This document shows positions 1 to 7,446 of a DNA stretch of 28,500 nt, piece by piece. The position numbers and the translations under genes are program-made. The notes beneath the pieces were generated by a model. That model was not told the origin of the DNA. It did no database searches and worked only from the letters and a program-made list of their open reading frames with translations. Every line of letters begins with the position of its first letter. Positions within the stretch are counted from its first letter, which is position 1. Origin of the DNA: JAGOMX01 sp041738135 (lineage in GTDB: Bacteria; Pseudomonadota; Alphaproteobacteria; JAGOMX01); the NCBI GenBank assembly GCA_041738135.1, contig JBGSQK010000041.1, positions 1-28,500 on the forward strand, read 5' to 3'.

Positions 1-52
1 TTCTTAGCTTTTCACGACACTCCAGGTTTGTAACAAACAGCCTTGACCTCAT
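1..52 (-). CDS. possible 5' end of a gene leaving the left edge
   Basis: On the minus strand an ATG at 52 is preceded by a near-perfect Shine-Dalgarno (GGAGGG, about 5 nt from the ATG). It opens a frame with no stop to the window edge, beginning M-R-S-R-L-F-V-T-N-L-E-C. Only 17 codons are visible, so no family can be named. A TATTAT-like -10 lies further upstream (about 72-77 on the plus strand). The case rests on the ribosome binding site and could be chance. Confidence 0.3.
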   Translation of the reverse strand, partial: MRSRLFVTNLECREKLR

Positions 53-300
53 GACACCCTCCGATTGAGTTTATAATACGGAGGTCAGTCTGGACTATTT
101 TGAAAACGAAAAAAAGATGGGGTTAAATTGACGGTTACGTAGGTCGCCCTGTGGGTTTTGGTAGCTAGCTAATGCGGAATACGTGAGGGGAAAAAGCATG
201 AGCCAAGATATGATAAGGGTGAGACGAGAATTGTAGAGCATTCGTTCTCCATTGGTTATGAATTCCATATATGTTAATCATCTGCAAACGTTCCCGTTAA
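53..300. other. non-coding stretch, content unclear
   Basis: I see no convincing gene between the possible left-edge gene and the first secreted-protein gene. The only plus-strand start with a G-rich upstream box (ATG at 198) gives a 12-codon peptide. I looked for tRNA, tmRNA and SRP RNA signature motifs and recognised none. The stretch may hold promoters or the 3' untranslated region of the leftward operon. Confidence 0.4.
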
Positions 301-582
301 TTAAAATCTCCAGCAGCAAAAATACTTCAGGAATGAGCTTGGGGCTATATCATGGTCTTCGATTGGCTTAACAAGGGTTGTATTTTCCTTGGGAGTATCT
401 ACCATTTTACTCGAATCTGGTAAGGGCCCTGCCCTGGGTGCAAATACAACTGACTGTCCGTGAGATTGGGCAGTAACCAGTTTGAAGGCGCTTTTATGTG
501 GCACCTCTTCTAGGCATTCTGATGCTTTAATGTTCTGTTTTGAAAGTAAGAAGATGAGGGTAAAAGTGACGCTTTTTAACAT
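301..582 (-). CDS. small exported hypothetical protein
   Basis: I do not recognise the family. The ATG at 582 is chosen over 591 because GGGAG lies at a normal distance from it and is only 1-2 nt from the upstream ATG. The 93-residue product starts with a lysine and a hydrophobic stretch (V-T-F-T-L-I-F-L-L) typical of a signal peptide, with likely cleavage near A-S-E. The rest is polar and probably unstructured, ending in an aromatic/Cys tail, F-C-C-W-R-F. It is the last gene of the leftward run slt and three small exported proteins, with about 18 nt to the preceding stop. It is probably envelope-associated or secreted. Confidence 0.6.
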   Translation of the reverse strand: MLKSVTFTLIFLLSKQNIKASECLEEVPHKSAFKLVTAQSHGQSVVFAPRAGPLPDSSKMVDTPKENTTLVKPIEDHDIAPSSFLKYFCCWRF

Positions 583-600
583 TTGTAACATTCTCCCTTT

Positions 601-978
601 TTACCAGATGCCGCTTGCATAGTATCGTAAGACGCCGTAGGGCGTTAATATATATGAGCAGGCTCCTGGATCACATCCATAGGACATACTGGCGCAATCT
701 AAGACAATGGCAAGTAGAGCTCCGATGAATCCGTACTTTATAGTAATCCAAATGAAACTTGGTTGCTGTAACGGTGGCATGGCGCTTGAGCTGTTGAGAA
801 GCTCTAATTCGTTGTCAGTTACTTCATCGAAGTGATTATATCCGCCTGAGGTGATTGGGATTGATGATAACTGGCTATCATCCTCTAAATGCCTGGAGGC
901 TATTGCAATATCTGTCACCTGGAGGAAACAAATAAAAGAAGTAAATGCTCTGAACTTGTTAAGTTTGGTCATAGGCAT
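601..978 (-). CDS. small exported protein with C-terminal membrane segment
   Basis: The family is unrecognised. The ATG at 978 follows a GAAGG box by about 4 nt; ATG 972 and an upstream GTG at 999 are alternatives. The product is about 125 residues. It has an N-terminal basic and hydrophobic signal (K-F-R-A-F-T-S-F-I-C-F-L), an acidic Ser-rich linker, then a hydrophobic segment (F-I-G-A-L-L-A-I-V-L) likely to span the membrane, followed by a tail with three cysteines (D-C-A, G-C-D, A-C-S). The order signal, disordered linker, membrane segment, Cys tail matches the gene just upstream, so the two may be diverged duplicates. The next gene starts within 20 nt of its stop, consistent with one transcript. 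Confidence 0.6.
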   Translation of the reverse strand: MPMTKLNKFRAFTSFICFLQVTDIAIASRHLEDDSQLSSIPITSGGYNHFDEVTDNELELLNSSSAMPPLQQPSFIWITIKYGFIGALLAIVLDCASMSYGCDPGACSYILTPYGVLRYYASGIW

Positions 979-1008
979 GTCACCTTCTGCTTTGTGCACC
1001 TTCCCGTA

Positions 1009-1401
1009 TTACTTAGACGACGAGTTAGTGCAGTTGAAAACATCCGAATCAAAGACACAAAAGTGCCCCATTACAAACCAAACGAGGGCTGAGAAAGCTC
1101 CAAGGCCAATGATGATTGCTGAAAGCTTAATGGCTGCTTTTTGGGCTGGGAATAAACGGCTTAAGCAGTTTTTGTGTATTTCAGCTGGTTGTGCTGTGAT
1201 GAGCCTAGGCGAGGGACTATCTTTTGGGTCGTCAATAGGAATAGCTATATATTCTGAGTCGATTAATGAAGAAGCAGGAGGGGCAGACGGCAGTGGAGCA
1301 TATTCCTGCGGAGTGTTCGGGTAGGATGCGGCTGCATGGTTACCCAACGATAAGTGCAGATTTATGAAAAAAGCTAGTAAAACATGCTTAACTGTCATCA
1401 T
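1009..1401 (-). CDS. small exported protein with C-terminal membrane segment, coupled to slt
   Basis: The family is unrecognised. The start overlaps the slt stop in an ATGATGA arrangement, so translational coupling is likely. The 130-residue product has a signal peptide (V-L-L-A-F-F-I-N-L-H-L-S-L-G, cleavage near A-A-A-S) and a Pro/Ser-rich linker (Y-A-P-L-P-S-A-P-P-A). A hydrophobic segment (A-I-I-I-G-L-G-A-F-S-A-L-V-W-F-V-M) at about residues 93-111 is followed by a short tail with two cysteines. It is probably anchored in the inner membrane with the linker in the periplasm. Its position directly after a peptidoglycan-cleaving enzyme hints at an envelope role, but this is inference. Confidence 0.65.
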   Translation of the reverse strand: MMTVKHVLLAFFINLHLSLGNHAAASYPNTPQEYAPLPSAPPASSLIDSEYIAIPIDDPKDSPSPRLITAQPAEIHKNCLSRLFPAQKAAIKLSAIIIGLGAFSALVWFVMGHFCVFDSDVFNCTNSSSK

Positions 1402-3296
1402 TTTTTTTCCAATGCCTGGTACACATAAAAGTTAGCTAAAACTGATTTGACGTACTCCCTGGTTTCTGAATAGGGGATCCTTTCGATAAAGTCAACCGTA
1501 TCCACCTGATTCGTACGTGGATCGCCGAATTTTTCTACCCATTTTTGCACGGGGCCTGGACCAGCGTTGTAGGCAGCAACTGCGAGTAGGTAGGATCCAT
1601 CAAATTGATCCAGCATTTCCTTCAGGTAATGGGATCCCACTAAAATGTTGTAGTTGGGATCACTATGCAGCTTTTCATCTTTGTGTTTATAGCCCTTTTT
1701 CTTGGCTACTAGGGAAGCGGTTTTGGGCATTAGCTGCATTAGGCCCATGGCGCCTGCTGGGCTGGTAACTCGCGTATTGAAACCACTTTCTTGACGCATG
1801 ACCGCATGTAGCAAATTACGATCCACTCCGTGATGCAAGGCTTTTGCATCAATGGAGCGGCGAGGGTAGAGCCATGGGAAAAGATCTGCTTCTTGATAGC
1901 GGATATCTTTGCTGCCAAATATGGTATAGGGGCTGTACACATCTTTGATAACTTTCAGACCCATGAGCTTTTCTTCCTTGGTACCTTTGGCCGTATTCTT
2001 GGCGAGTAAGTATAAGAACGGCTCTGCATCAGCTCCCCAGCCTACCTTGGCGAGCAAACGTGATAACTTCACAAATTCTCTGTTTTGGAACTGGCTCCAA
2101 GCTTGGGGGTTAAAGGCTGGCTCTTTGGCATAGGAAAGCTTGATCTCTTTTTCATACTTGCGTTTGGCGATCATGCCATAATAGGTAGTCGGATGTTGCG
2201 CGGTCTCTCGATAGGCTTTGTCGGCTCGTTCTTTGTCGCCCTTAACTTCGTATGTGCGGGCCAGCCAAAAAGAAGCTTTAGATTTGCTCCGGGGAAGTGT
2301 CGCTTTTTGGGCAAACTTCTTGAAATGCTCGAGAGCTTTTTCCGTGTTATGGAGGAACCTCAGAGAAACCCAGCCGCAGAAAAATTCAGCATCAGCAAAC
2401 TCAGCGCCATCTGAGTATGGATGAGAGGACATCAGTTCGTAAGCGAGCTGCGGATTGTCTTGGTTGAGCGCCTCGCGGGCAAAGAAAGCACGTTCCCGCC
2501 ACCATTGGCTACCGGCGGTATGTTGGCTAGGGATGGTTTTGAGGAGATGTGCACCAGCTAAATCATCTCGCTTGCGATGCCATTTGAGCTGGTCATGGGT
2601 GATGTCGTGGGTGCGAGAAACCTTCTCTAAATTCGTAGTAGCATTATCGTGGTGTTCAATAAAAGCAATGCGCGCATTGGCCCAAGCTTTGTTTTCGCCG
2701 GATAGCAAAGGTAACATGCGTTTGGCTTGATCCAACTTTTGTTCGTTGAGCAAATTTTCCGTCCGCTTGCGATGATCCGACTGCTGCAGAAATTTCCCGT
2801 ACTTCGCCTGAATGGTTTTTTCCTGTGCCACAGATAAATCATGGGTATACCAGGCCCTGCGAACTACATTCTGAAGCCGCTCGGTGTTGTTAGTCTTCTG
2901 TAAAGCATCCATATATTTCAACGCACCCGTAGCACTATGCGGATTGCGTTTTTCGTACCAGTTCAAAACTTCTTTCTGGGGCGTCTTGGCATCAATCGCA
3001 TTCTCAGCTTTGGTCATCAAAACCGGCATCCATGGCCAGTCATCATGTGCGGAGATAAATCGAGTATAGTCAGCAAAGGAAGATTTAATTTTCTCACTAC
3101 GAAGCTTTTTCCACGTCATAAAAGAATGAGTCAACGGGCATTTCTTTGAATCGGATAATTGCGACGCTTTAGTAAAATCGCGGTTCTTGCCCGCCGTCCA
3201 AGCATTACTGCAAGCGTTTAGTTCTTGATCGATGGTAACGGCATTTGCGTCAAAACTAAAGGCGAGCAGGGTAGTGAAAGTGATTATTCTGAACAT
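1398..3296 (-). CDS. slt: soluble lytic murein transglycosylase (Slt70-like)
   Basis: This enzyme cleaves glycan strands of peptidoglycan in the periplasm, forming 1,6-anhydromuramic ends. A signal peptide (I-I-T-F-T-T-L-L-A-F-S-F-D-A-N-A) is followed by a long alpha-helical region rich in Trp, Lys and Ala, as in the superhelical ring of Slt70. The C-terminal GH23 domain has the catalytic Glu in V-M-R-Q-E-S-G-F (about residue 503), then G-A-M-G-L-M-Q-L-M-P-K-T-A and A-V-A-A-Y-N-A-G-P-G-P-V. The ATG at 3296 is preferred because GGAG lies 9 nt upstream and the signal peptide then has normal length. An ATG at 3320 in the same frame would add eight residues. It heads a minus-strand operon with three small exported proteins; its stop overlaps the next start. 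Confidence 0.93.
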   Translation of the reverse strand: MFRIITFTTLLAFSFDANAVTIDQELNACSNAWTAGKNRDFTKASQLSDSKKCPLTHSFMTWKKLRSEKIKSSFADYTRFISAHDDWPWMPVLMTKAENAIDAKTPQKEVLNWYEKRNPHSATGALKYMDALQKTNNTERLQNVVRRAWYTHDLSVAQEKTIQAKYGKFLQQSDHRKRTENLLNEQKLDQAKRMLPLLSGENKAWANARIAFIEHHDNATTNLEKVSRTHDITHDQLKWHRKRDDLAGAHLLKTIPSQHTAGSQWWRERAFFAREALNQDNPQLAYELMSSHPYSDGAEFADAEFFCGWVSLRFLHNTEKALEHFKKFAQKATLPRSKSKASFWLARTYEVKGDKERADKAYRETAQHPTTYYGMIAKRKYEKEIKLSYAKEPAFNPQAWSQFQNREFVKLSRLLAKVGWGADAEPFLYLLAKNTAKGTKEEKLMGLKVIKDVYSPYTIFGSKDIRYQEADLFPWLYPRRSIDAKALHHGVDRNLLHAVMRQESGFNTRVTSPAGAMGLMQLMPKTASLVAKKKGYKHKDEKLHSDPNYNILVGSHYLKEMLDQFDGSYLLAVAAYNAGPGPVQKWVEKFGDPRTNQVDTVDFIERIPYSETREYVKSVLANFYVYQALEKK

Positions 3297-3445
3297 TATA
3301 CGAAACTCCATTTGCATCATTCTACTGGTTCGTGAGGGTAAATTCTAGTGCTGAATTGGGGCGTGATCTCGTTTAAAAATATTCTTTTCAGTCATTTTAA
3401 ACCTTACAATGAAGAAAATATTCTCTGATATTTGTTAACAAAAAT

Positions 3446-3475
3446 TTGAAATATTATGCATTAATATGATATTAT
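3446..3475 (+). promoter_or_regulatory. candidate promoter for the small Cys/Pro-rich exported protein
   Basis: TTGAAA (3446-3451) and TATTAT (3470-3475) are separated by 18 nt in a very AT-rich stretch. An overlapping TATAAT at 3475-3480 has poorer -35 spacing. The site lies about 35 bp before the chosen start. Confidence 0.35.
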
Positions 3476-3509
3476 ATAATATATATTGTATCCAAAGTCG
3501 GAGGTGACT

Positions 3510-3821
3510 GTGTTAAATCAAATAGGTTCCAAAATATTGCTATCCGGTTTTAGCATTTTATTTATAGGGTCAGTTGATGTAGCAACGGCCCAGGAAAGCA
3601 ATGGCATGCAAACCTATTCAAGCGAGGAATGTGAGGAGATGTGTGAATCTACTACCAATCCTTGCTACTCTAGTTGTATGAATCCAAAACAGACCCAAGC
3701 TCCTACCCAAGTGCCGGTGCCGGTTCCTGCTCCAACCCAAGTTCCTGCTCAAGTAAAACCACAGGAACAGGTTAATAGGCCACTTATAATATCCCCAGAA
3801 CCGCAAGCTGTTCCTCGATAG
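3510..3821 (+). CDS. small exported Cys-cluster, Pro/Val/Gln-rich protein
   Basis: The family is unrecognised. The GTG at 3510 is preferred because a CGGAGG box (3500-3505) ends 4 nt upstream; the longer TTG start at 3486 would place that box inside the gene. The 103-residue product has a signal peptide (K-I-L-L-S-G-F-S-I-L-F-I-G-S, cleavage near A-T-A-Q). A short Cys cluster follows (C-E-E-M-C...C-Y-S-S-C), then a low-complexity tail built on A-P-T-Q-V-P repeats. Such Pro-rich tails often span the periplasm or contact the cell wall. It is transcribed divergently from slt and lies upstream of dapA with about 100 bp between. Confidence 0.6.
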   Translation: MLNQIGSKILLSGFSILFIGSVDVATAQESNGMQTYSSEECEEMCESTTNPCYSSCMNPKQTQAPTQVPVPVPAPTQVPAQVKPQEQVNRPLIISPEPQAVPR

Positions 3822-3921
3822 CCAATTAGCTGGAATCTTAGATGTTATTAATTCATGAACTCCTTGCCCCGCTTTAGGGAATGGAGTATTGTGTATTTAT
3901 TATAATTCAGAGGAAATGTTT

Positions 3922-4797
3922 ATGTTTAAAGGATCCATCGTTGCGTTAATCACGCCTTTTGTCCATGATCAAATTGACGAACCCGCGTTCGTGAAGCTAC
4001 TCAATTGGCAAATCCAAGAGGGAACGGACGCTATTGTAGTGTGCGGTTCAACCGGTGAATCGTTGACTACGAGTATGGCAGAGCAGGCTCGCCTTATTGA
4101 GTTGGGGGTTACAACTGTGAACAAACGCGTGCCTGTGATAGCGGGAACAGCCGCTATCGATACGGCGCAGACCGTACGGTTGTCTCAACAGGCGGAACAT
4201 TTGGGTGCGGATGGTTTGTTGATCGTAACACCGCCTTATATTAAACCTTCGCAAGAAGCGTTGTATCAGCATTATAAGGCTGTGGCAAAATCCACATCTT
4301 TGCCCATTATCCTCTATAATAACCCAAGTCGTGCGGCTATTGAAATTGAGCTGGATACCGTTGAGCGCTTGTCATTGATTAAGAATATAATTGGCCTGAA
4401 GGATGCAACCCCACTTTTGGATCGGACGACGCATTTACGCAGGTCTTTAGGCAAAGATTTTCTTTTAATGTCCGGCGAGGATGCTACTGCAGCCAGCTAT
4501 TTGGCGCAAGGTGGTGATGGTTGTATATCGGTCACGGCCAATGTGGCGCCAAGATTATGCTCTGAGCTACAAAAAGCTTGGGCAAGTAGAGATCTGGACA
4601 AGTTTGCGAAGATTCGTGATCAGCTGCATCCGCTCAATAAATCCCTTTTTATAGAGACGAACCCTTGTCCGGTGAAGTATGCGGTTAGTTTACTTGGTTT
4701 TTGCCAACCGGAACTGCGGGCGCCATTACTTACGGTCAACGAAAACACGAGAGAAAAATTATTATCAACAATGAAAGAACTAGGATTGGTAGCGTAA
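3922..4797 (+). CDS. dapA: 4-hydroxy-tetrahydrodipicolinate synthase
   Basis: This cytoplasmic enzyme condenses pyruvate with aspartate semialdehyde, the first committed step to meso-diaminopimelate for cell wall and lysine. The TIM-barrel protein of 291 residues has G-S-T-G-E-S near residue 44 (pyruvate binding), Tyr132 in L-Y-N-N-P-S-R and the Schiff-base Lys160 in G-L-K-D-A-T, in register with E. coli Tyr133 and Lys161. The ATG at 3922 gives the typical family start M-F-K-G-S-I-V-A-L-I-T-P-F and sits a normal distance from an AGAGGA box; ATG 3916 is too close and TTG 3889 adds unmatched residues. smpB follows after 6 nt. This dapA-smpB pairing is common in alphaproteobacteria. Confidence 0.96.
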   Translation: MFKGSIVALITPFVHDQIDEPAFVKLLNWQIQEGTDAIVVCGSTGESLTTSMAEQARLIELGVTTVNKRVPVIAGTAAIDTAQTVRLSQQAEHLGADGLLIVTPPYIKPSQEALYQHYKAVAKSTSLPIILYNNPSRAAIEIELDTVERLSLIKNIIGLKDATPLLDRTTHLRRSLGKDFLLMSGEDATAASYLAQGGDGCISVTANVAPRLCSELQKAWASRDLDKFAKIRDQLHPLNKSLFIETNPCPVKYAVSLLGFCQPELRAPLLTVNENTREKLLSTMKELGLVA

Positions 4798-4803
4798 GGT
4801 ATT

Positions 4804-5274
4804 ATGTGTGCGAAGAAAAAAGGCAGCGAAGATAACACCATTGCACGGAATCGACGGGCCACATTTGATTATGAAATTGAGAGTATGGTGGAAGCTGGTC
4901 TGATATTAACAGGCACAGAAGTCAAATCCTGCCGTGAAGGTAAAGTCAGTATCAACGAGGCCTATGCAGGCGAGAAAAACGGACAGCTCTATCTGATCAA
5001 CGCCAACATCTCCGAATACGGCAACGCCAACGTCATGAATCACGAACCCAAAAGAATGCGGCAACTGTTGCTCCATAAGAAAGAACTGAACAAATTGCTG
5101 GGTGTGGTTGCCCGTAAAGGCTATACCCTAGTGCCCATGGCTTTGTACTTCAACGCCCGCGGCATCGTAAAGTTAAAGATCGGCGTTGGTAAAGGTAAGA
5201 AAAGCGAAGATAAGCGCGAGACCGAAAAACAACGCGATTGGGCTCGCCAAAAAGAACGGATTCTGAAGGATTAG
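4804..5274 (+). CDS. smpB: SsrA-binding protein SmpB
   Basis: SmpB binds tmRNA and delivers it to stalled ribosomes for trans-translation. The 156-residue length fits the family. Visible signatures are A-R-N-R-R-A-T-F-D-Y near residue 15, G-L-I-L-T-G-T-E-V-K-S, the Y-L-I-N-A-N-I-S-E-Y segment, and a basic C-terminal tail (D-W-A-R-Q-K-E-R-I-L-K-D) that occupies the mRNA channel. It starts 6 nt after dapA and is probably co-transcribed. No tmRNA gene was recognised in this window, and no obvious intrinsic terminator follows the stop. Confidence 0.96.
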   Translation: MCAKKKGSEDNTIARNRRATFDYEIESMVEAGLILTGTEVKSCREGKVSINEAYAGEKNGQLYLINANISEYGNANVMNHEPKRMRQLLLHKKELNKLLGVVARKGYTLVPMALYFNARGIVKLKIGVGKGKKSEDKRETEKQRDWARQKERILKD

Positions 5275-5420
5275 GCTGTTTTATCTGTTGGTTTTGTTGA
5301 AATGTGCGTTTATCAACTTTGCCATTTTCTTCATCGTTCATAACTTGTGGGCAGGCGATTTGTGGTTGCTGAAAGTTGAAGTATTGAAGGAAAGTTATTT
5401 TTTGAAAAGGAAATAAATAT

Positions 5421-6854
5421 TCATTTAAAAATAATAATAGTTGATTGCGATTTTATTTTAGGTAATACAGCTCTGAGTTTATTAAATGGAACTTGATGTT
5501 TTCTGTCAATTGTGATGGTCATGGCGTGTGTACAAGTAGCTATTGCTTCAAGAGCGTTTTGATTTAAGGGTGTGTTGGTCAGAGACAGTTCTTTAAGGTT
5601 TGGTAATAGGCAAATAAGCTGAAGGTTTTCTCCCTCGATCAAAGTGTAATCTAAAAATAATTTAATGACTTGCTTTGGAAATGTTAAATTAAGATACTTT
5701 CTTCCTATTCTTTGGGCGACTTTGTTATTCAGCGCTAGTATGTCTACATCTTTGTAATCGGTTAGGAACGTTCTCCGAAGGCTTAGCTCTCTGAGAGGTA
5801 AGTGTATAAGATATTTCAAGCAATTGTGGCTTAAAGGATTGCCACTTAAATGAAGTGTATGCAAAAATGACAACAGGCTTAAGGATGAGATTTGTTCATC
5901 CCTTAAATTGTTTTCAGATATATCAAGTTGTGTTAGTTTTTGGGCATTAGCCACCACATGAAACCAATGTGTAGGGCGTGTGTAGTCATCAAATACAGTT
6001 ATATTGAACTGCGGTTCAGGTTTTAAGGGTGCCCCTTCTAAGCATCCTTTTGGCAAGGATATCAGGATAGTCCTGACAAAGCCATCATTCTTGAGGGCGG
6101 CCTCAATTTCATGAGTAAACAGTCTGGGAGATTGTTCAAATATGAAGTTTTTGCAAAATATGTTCGTTCTTAAGCGTTTGAGATTGATGTTCCTAACGTG
6201 TAGGGATTCCAGGGGCAACCCGCAGACAGATTCTTCATCTAGGAAACTAAAAGACACGCTTAGACGTTTTAGTCTTTGGAAAACAAAATTCTTGTTAACT
6301 AAATCAGGCATTAAGCTTTCCAATTTAAGTGGGCAAGTTTCAGGTAGCCTCTCTAACCTAATATTTTCTATAGGTAGTCCGCCTAGGTGATGACGCATTT
6401 CGGTTGTAAGATCCCCATGCATGCCGGTGCATTCCGAAAGATCGATTGAAGTGATTGATTTGAGGCCTTTTAAAGCACGTAAATCACTAATTCCGATCCT
6501 AACGGCGCGTATGGCGATAGATGTTAAATTGCTGAGCTCTTGTATTTTAAAAAATGAATTTGATGAAATTGATGTATAGGAGAGATCAATGGCTGCGACG
6601 CCAGATTTTCTAGGATCATTCAGCAGAAACAATAAATCTACATCCGACAGATTTGTTCTTGCTAAATTCAGTAGTCCACCTGAGATGCAATCCATGTTTA
6701 TGCTGTTTGACGTGTTGGGTGAGGCGTTCTGAAATCTAACTGCAAGCCTGCGATTTGGATCACTATCGTTGGGATAGCTTGCTTGCCCCTCTGTTTTGGG
6801 GGCAAATAAACTTATGAAGCATATGAGCTTGATGCAATTCACGACGGATCCCAC
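5421..6854 (-). CDS. exported leucine-rich-repeat protein
   Basis: The protein has 477 residues, begins at a GTG with only a weak upstream ribosome binding site, and has a short signal-like N-terminus (C-I-K-L-I-C-F-I-S-L-F-A-P). Repeats of the L-x-x-L-x-L-x-x-N/T type occur at intervals, for example L-T-Q-L-D-I-S-E-N-N-L, L-H-T-L-H-L-S-G-N-P-L, L-R-E-L-S-L-R-R-T-F-L and L-K-E-L-S-L-T-N-T-P-L in the C-terminal half, with weaker ones (A-A-I-D-L-S-Y-T-S-I, I-T-S-I-D-L-S-E-C-T) in the N-terminal half. LRR proteins bind other proteins, and in host-associated bacteria they often act as secreted effectors. No catalytic domain (for example an E3 ligase) is visible. It is monocistronic between convergent smpB and divergent PCu(A)C. 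Confidence 0.75.
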   Translation of the reverse strand: MGSVVNCIKLICFISLFAPKTEGQASYPNDSDPNRRLAVRFQNASPNTSNSINMDCISGGLLNLARTNLSDVDLLFLLNDPRKSGVAAIDLSYTSISSNSFFKIQELSNLTSIAIRAVRIGISDLRALKGLKSITSIDLSECTGMHGDLTTEMRHHLGGLPIENIRLERLPETCPLKLESLMPDLVNKNFVFQRLKRLSVSFSFLDEESVCGLPLESLHVRNINLKRLRTNIFCKNFIFEQSPRLFTHEIEAALKNDGFVRTILISLPKGCLEGAPLKPEPQFNITVFDDYTRPTHWFHVVANAQKLTQLDISENNLRDEQISSLSLLSFLHTLHLSGNPLSHNCLKYLIHLPLRELSLRRTFLTDYKDVDILALNNKVAQRIGRKYLNLTFPKQVIKLFLDYTLIEGENLQLICLLPNLKELSLTNTPLNQNALEAIATCTHAMTITIDRKHQVPFNKLRAVLPKIKSQSTIIIFK

Positions 6855-6898
6855 CTGTTTTTTTCTTACTGTACCAAGTTTATGGTCGTTGCAAAAGA

Positions 6899-6927
6899 TT
6901 GATTAAGTTGGACTCCGGTGTTATATT
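6899..6927 (+). promoter_or_regulatory. promoter for the copper chaperone-dnaG-rpoD run
   Basis: TTGATT (6899-6904) and TATATT (6922-6927) are separated by exactly 17 nt. The site lies about 50 bp upstream of the copper chaperone start and just beyond the divergent LRR gene. Confidence 0.5.
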
Positions 6928-6976
6928 TCTTGGAATGCAGATTTTCCATATCCGCCATGTTCAAAAGGACCATCAG

Positions 6977-7435
6977 ATGATTAAAAGAACCACGTTATTT
7001 TTTGCCGGCTTGTTGTTAGTTGCGAGCTCTCACCTGCACGCCTCCGTCCTTGCTGTATCAGACTCATGGGCCAGGGCAGGACGTCCCAATTCTGCAGCTT
7101 TCATGAAGATTAAGAACACCTCAACCGAAGATCGCAAGATTGTATCGGCTGAAACCGATTCTGCTCAATACGTTGAACTGCATGATCACATCCAAGAAGG
7201 TGATGTGATGAAGATGCGCAAAGTAAATGACCTGGTGATACCTGCTGGTGGTGAAGTTGAGTTAATGCCTGGCGGTAAACACGTGATGTTGTTTGGTCTG
7301 GGACATGGTTTGGAAAATGGCCAAACCATAAAAATCAAGCTGACGTTGGATAATGAGTCCATTGTGAACATTGAGGTTCCCGTCAAGCCTATGACATATA
7401 ATCCAAAGCTTAAGGGCTGTAATTGTAACAAATAG
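6977..7435 (+). CDS. periplasmic copper chaperone, PCu(A)C family
   Basis: Members of this family carry Cu(I) in the periplasm and help load the CuA site of cytochrome oxidase. The ATG at 6977 follows AAAGGA by 7 nt and begins a clean signal peptide (L-F-F-A-G-L-L-L-V-A-S-S, cleavage near H-A-S); a longer in-frame start at 6899 gives an unlikely N-terminus. The mature domain shows the family metal motif: His in V-E-L-H-D-H, Met in V-M-K-M-R-K, then H-V-M in G-G-K-H-V-M-L-F-G-L. The C-terminus ends in G-C-N-C-N-K, a possible extra metal-binding Cys pair. dnaG starts 11 nt later, so the two are probably co-transcribed, an unusual neighbour for a copper chaperone. Confidence 0.88.
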   Translation: MIKRTTLFFAGLLLVASSHLHASVLAVSDSWARAGRPNSAAFMKIKNTSTEDRKIVSAETDSAQYVELHDHIQEGDVMKMRKVNDLVIPAGGEVELMPGGKHVMLFGLGHGLENGQTIKIKLTLDNESIVNIEVPVKPMTYNPKLKGCNCNK

Positions 7436-7446
7436 AAAACGTATAG

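Noticed and set aside
53..300. Possible structured RNA such as tmRNA, 6S or SRP RNA
   Set aside because: None of the conserved core motifs of these RNAs could be found; the stretch shows only short, weak pairings.
851..1324. Plus-strand open frame of 157 codons
   Set aside because: It is antisense to two minus-strand secreted-protein genes that have ribosome binding sites, signal peptides and operon spacing; its own start has no ribosome binding site.
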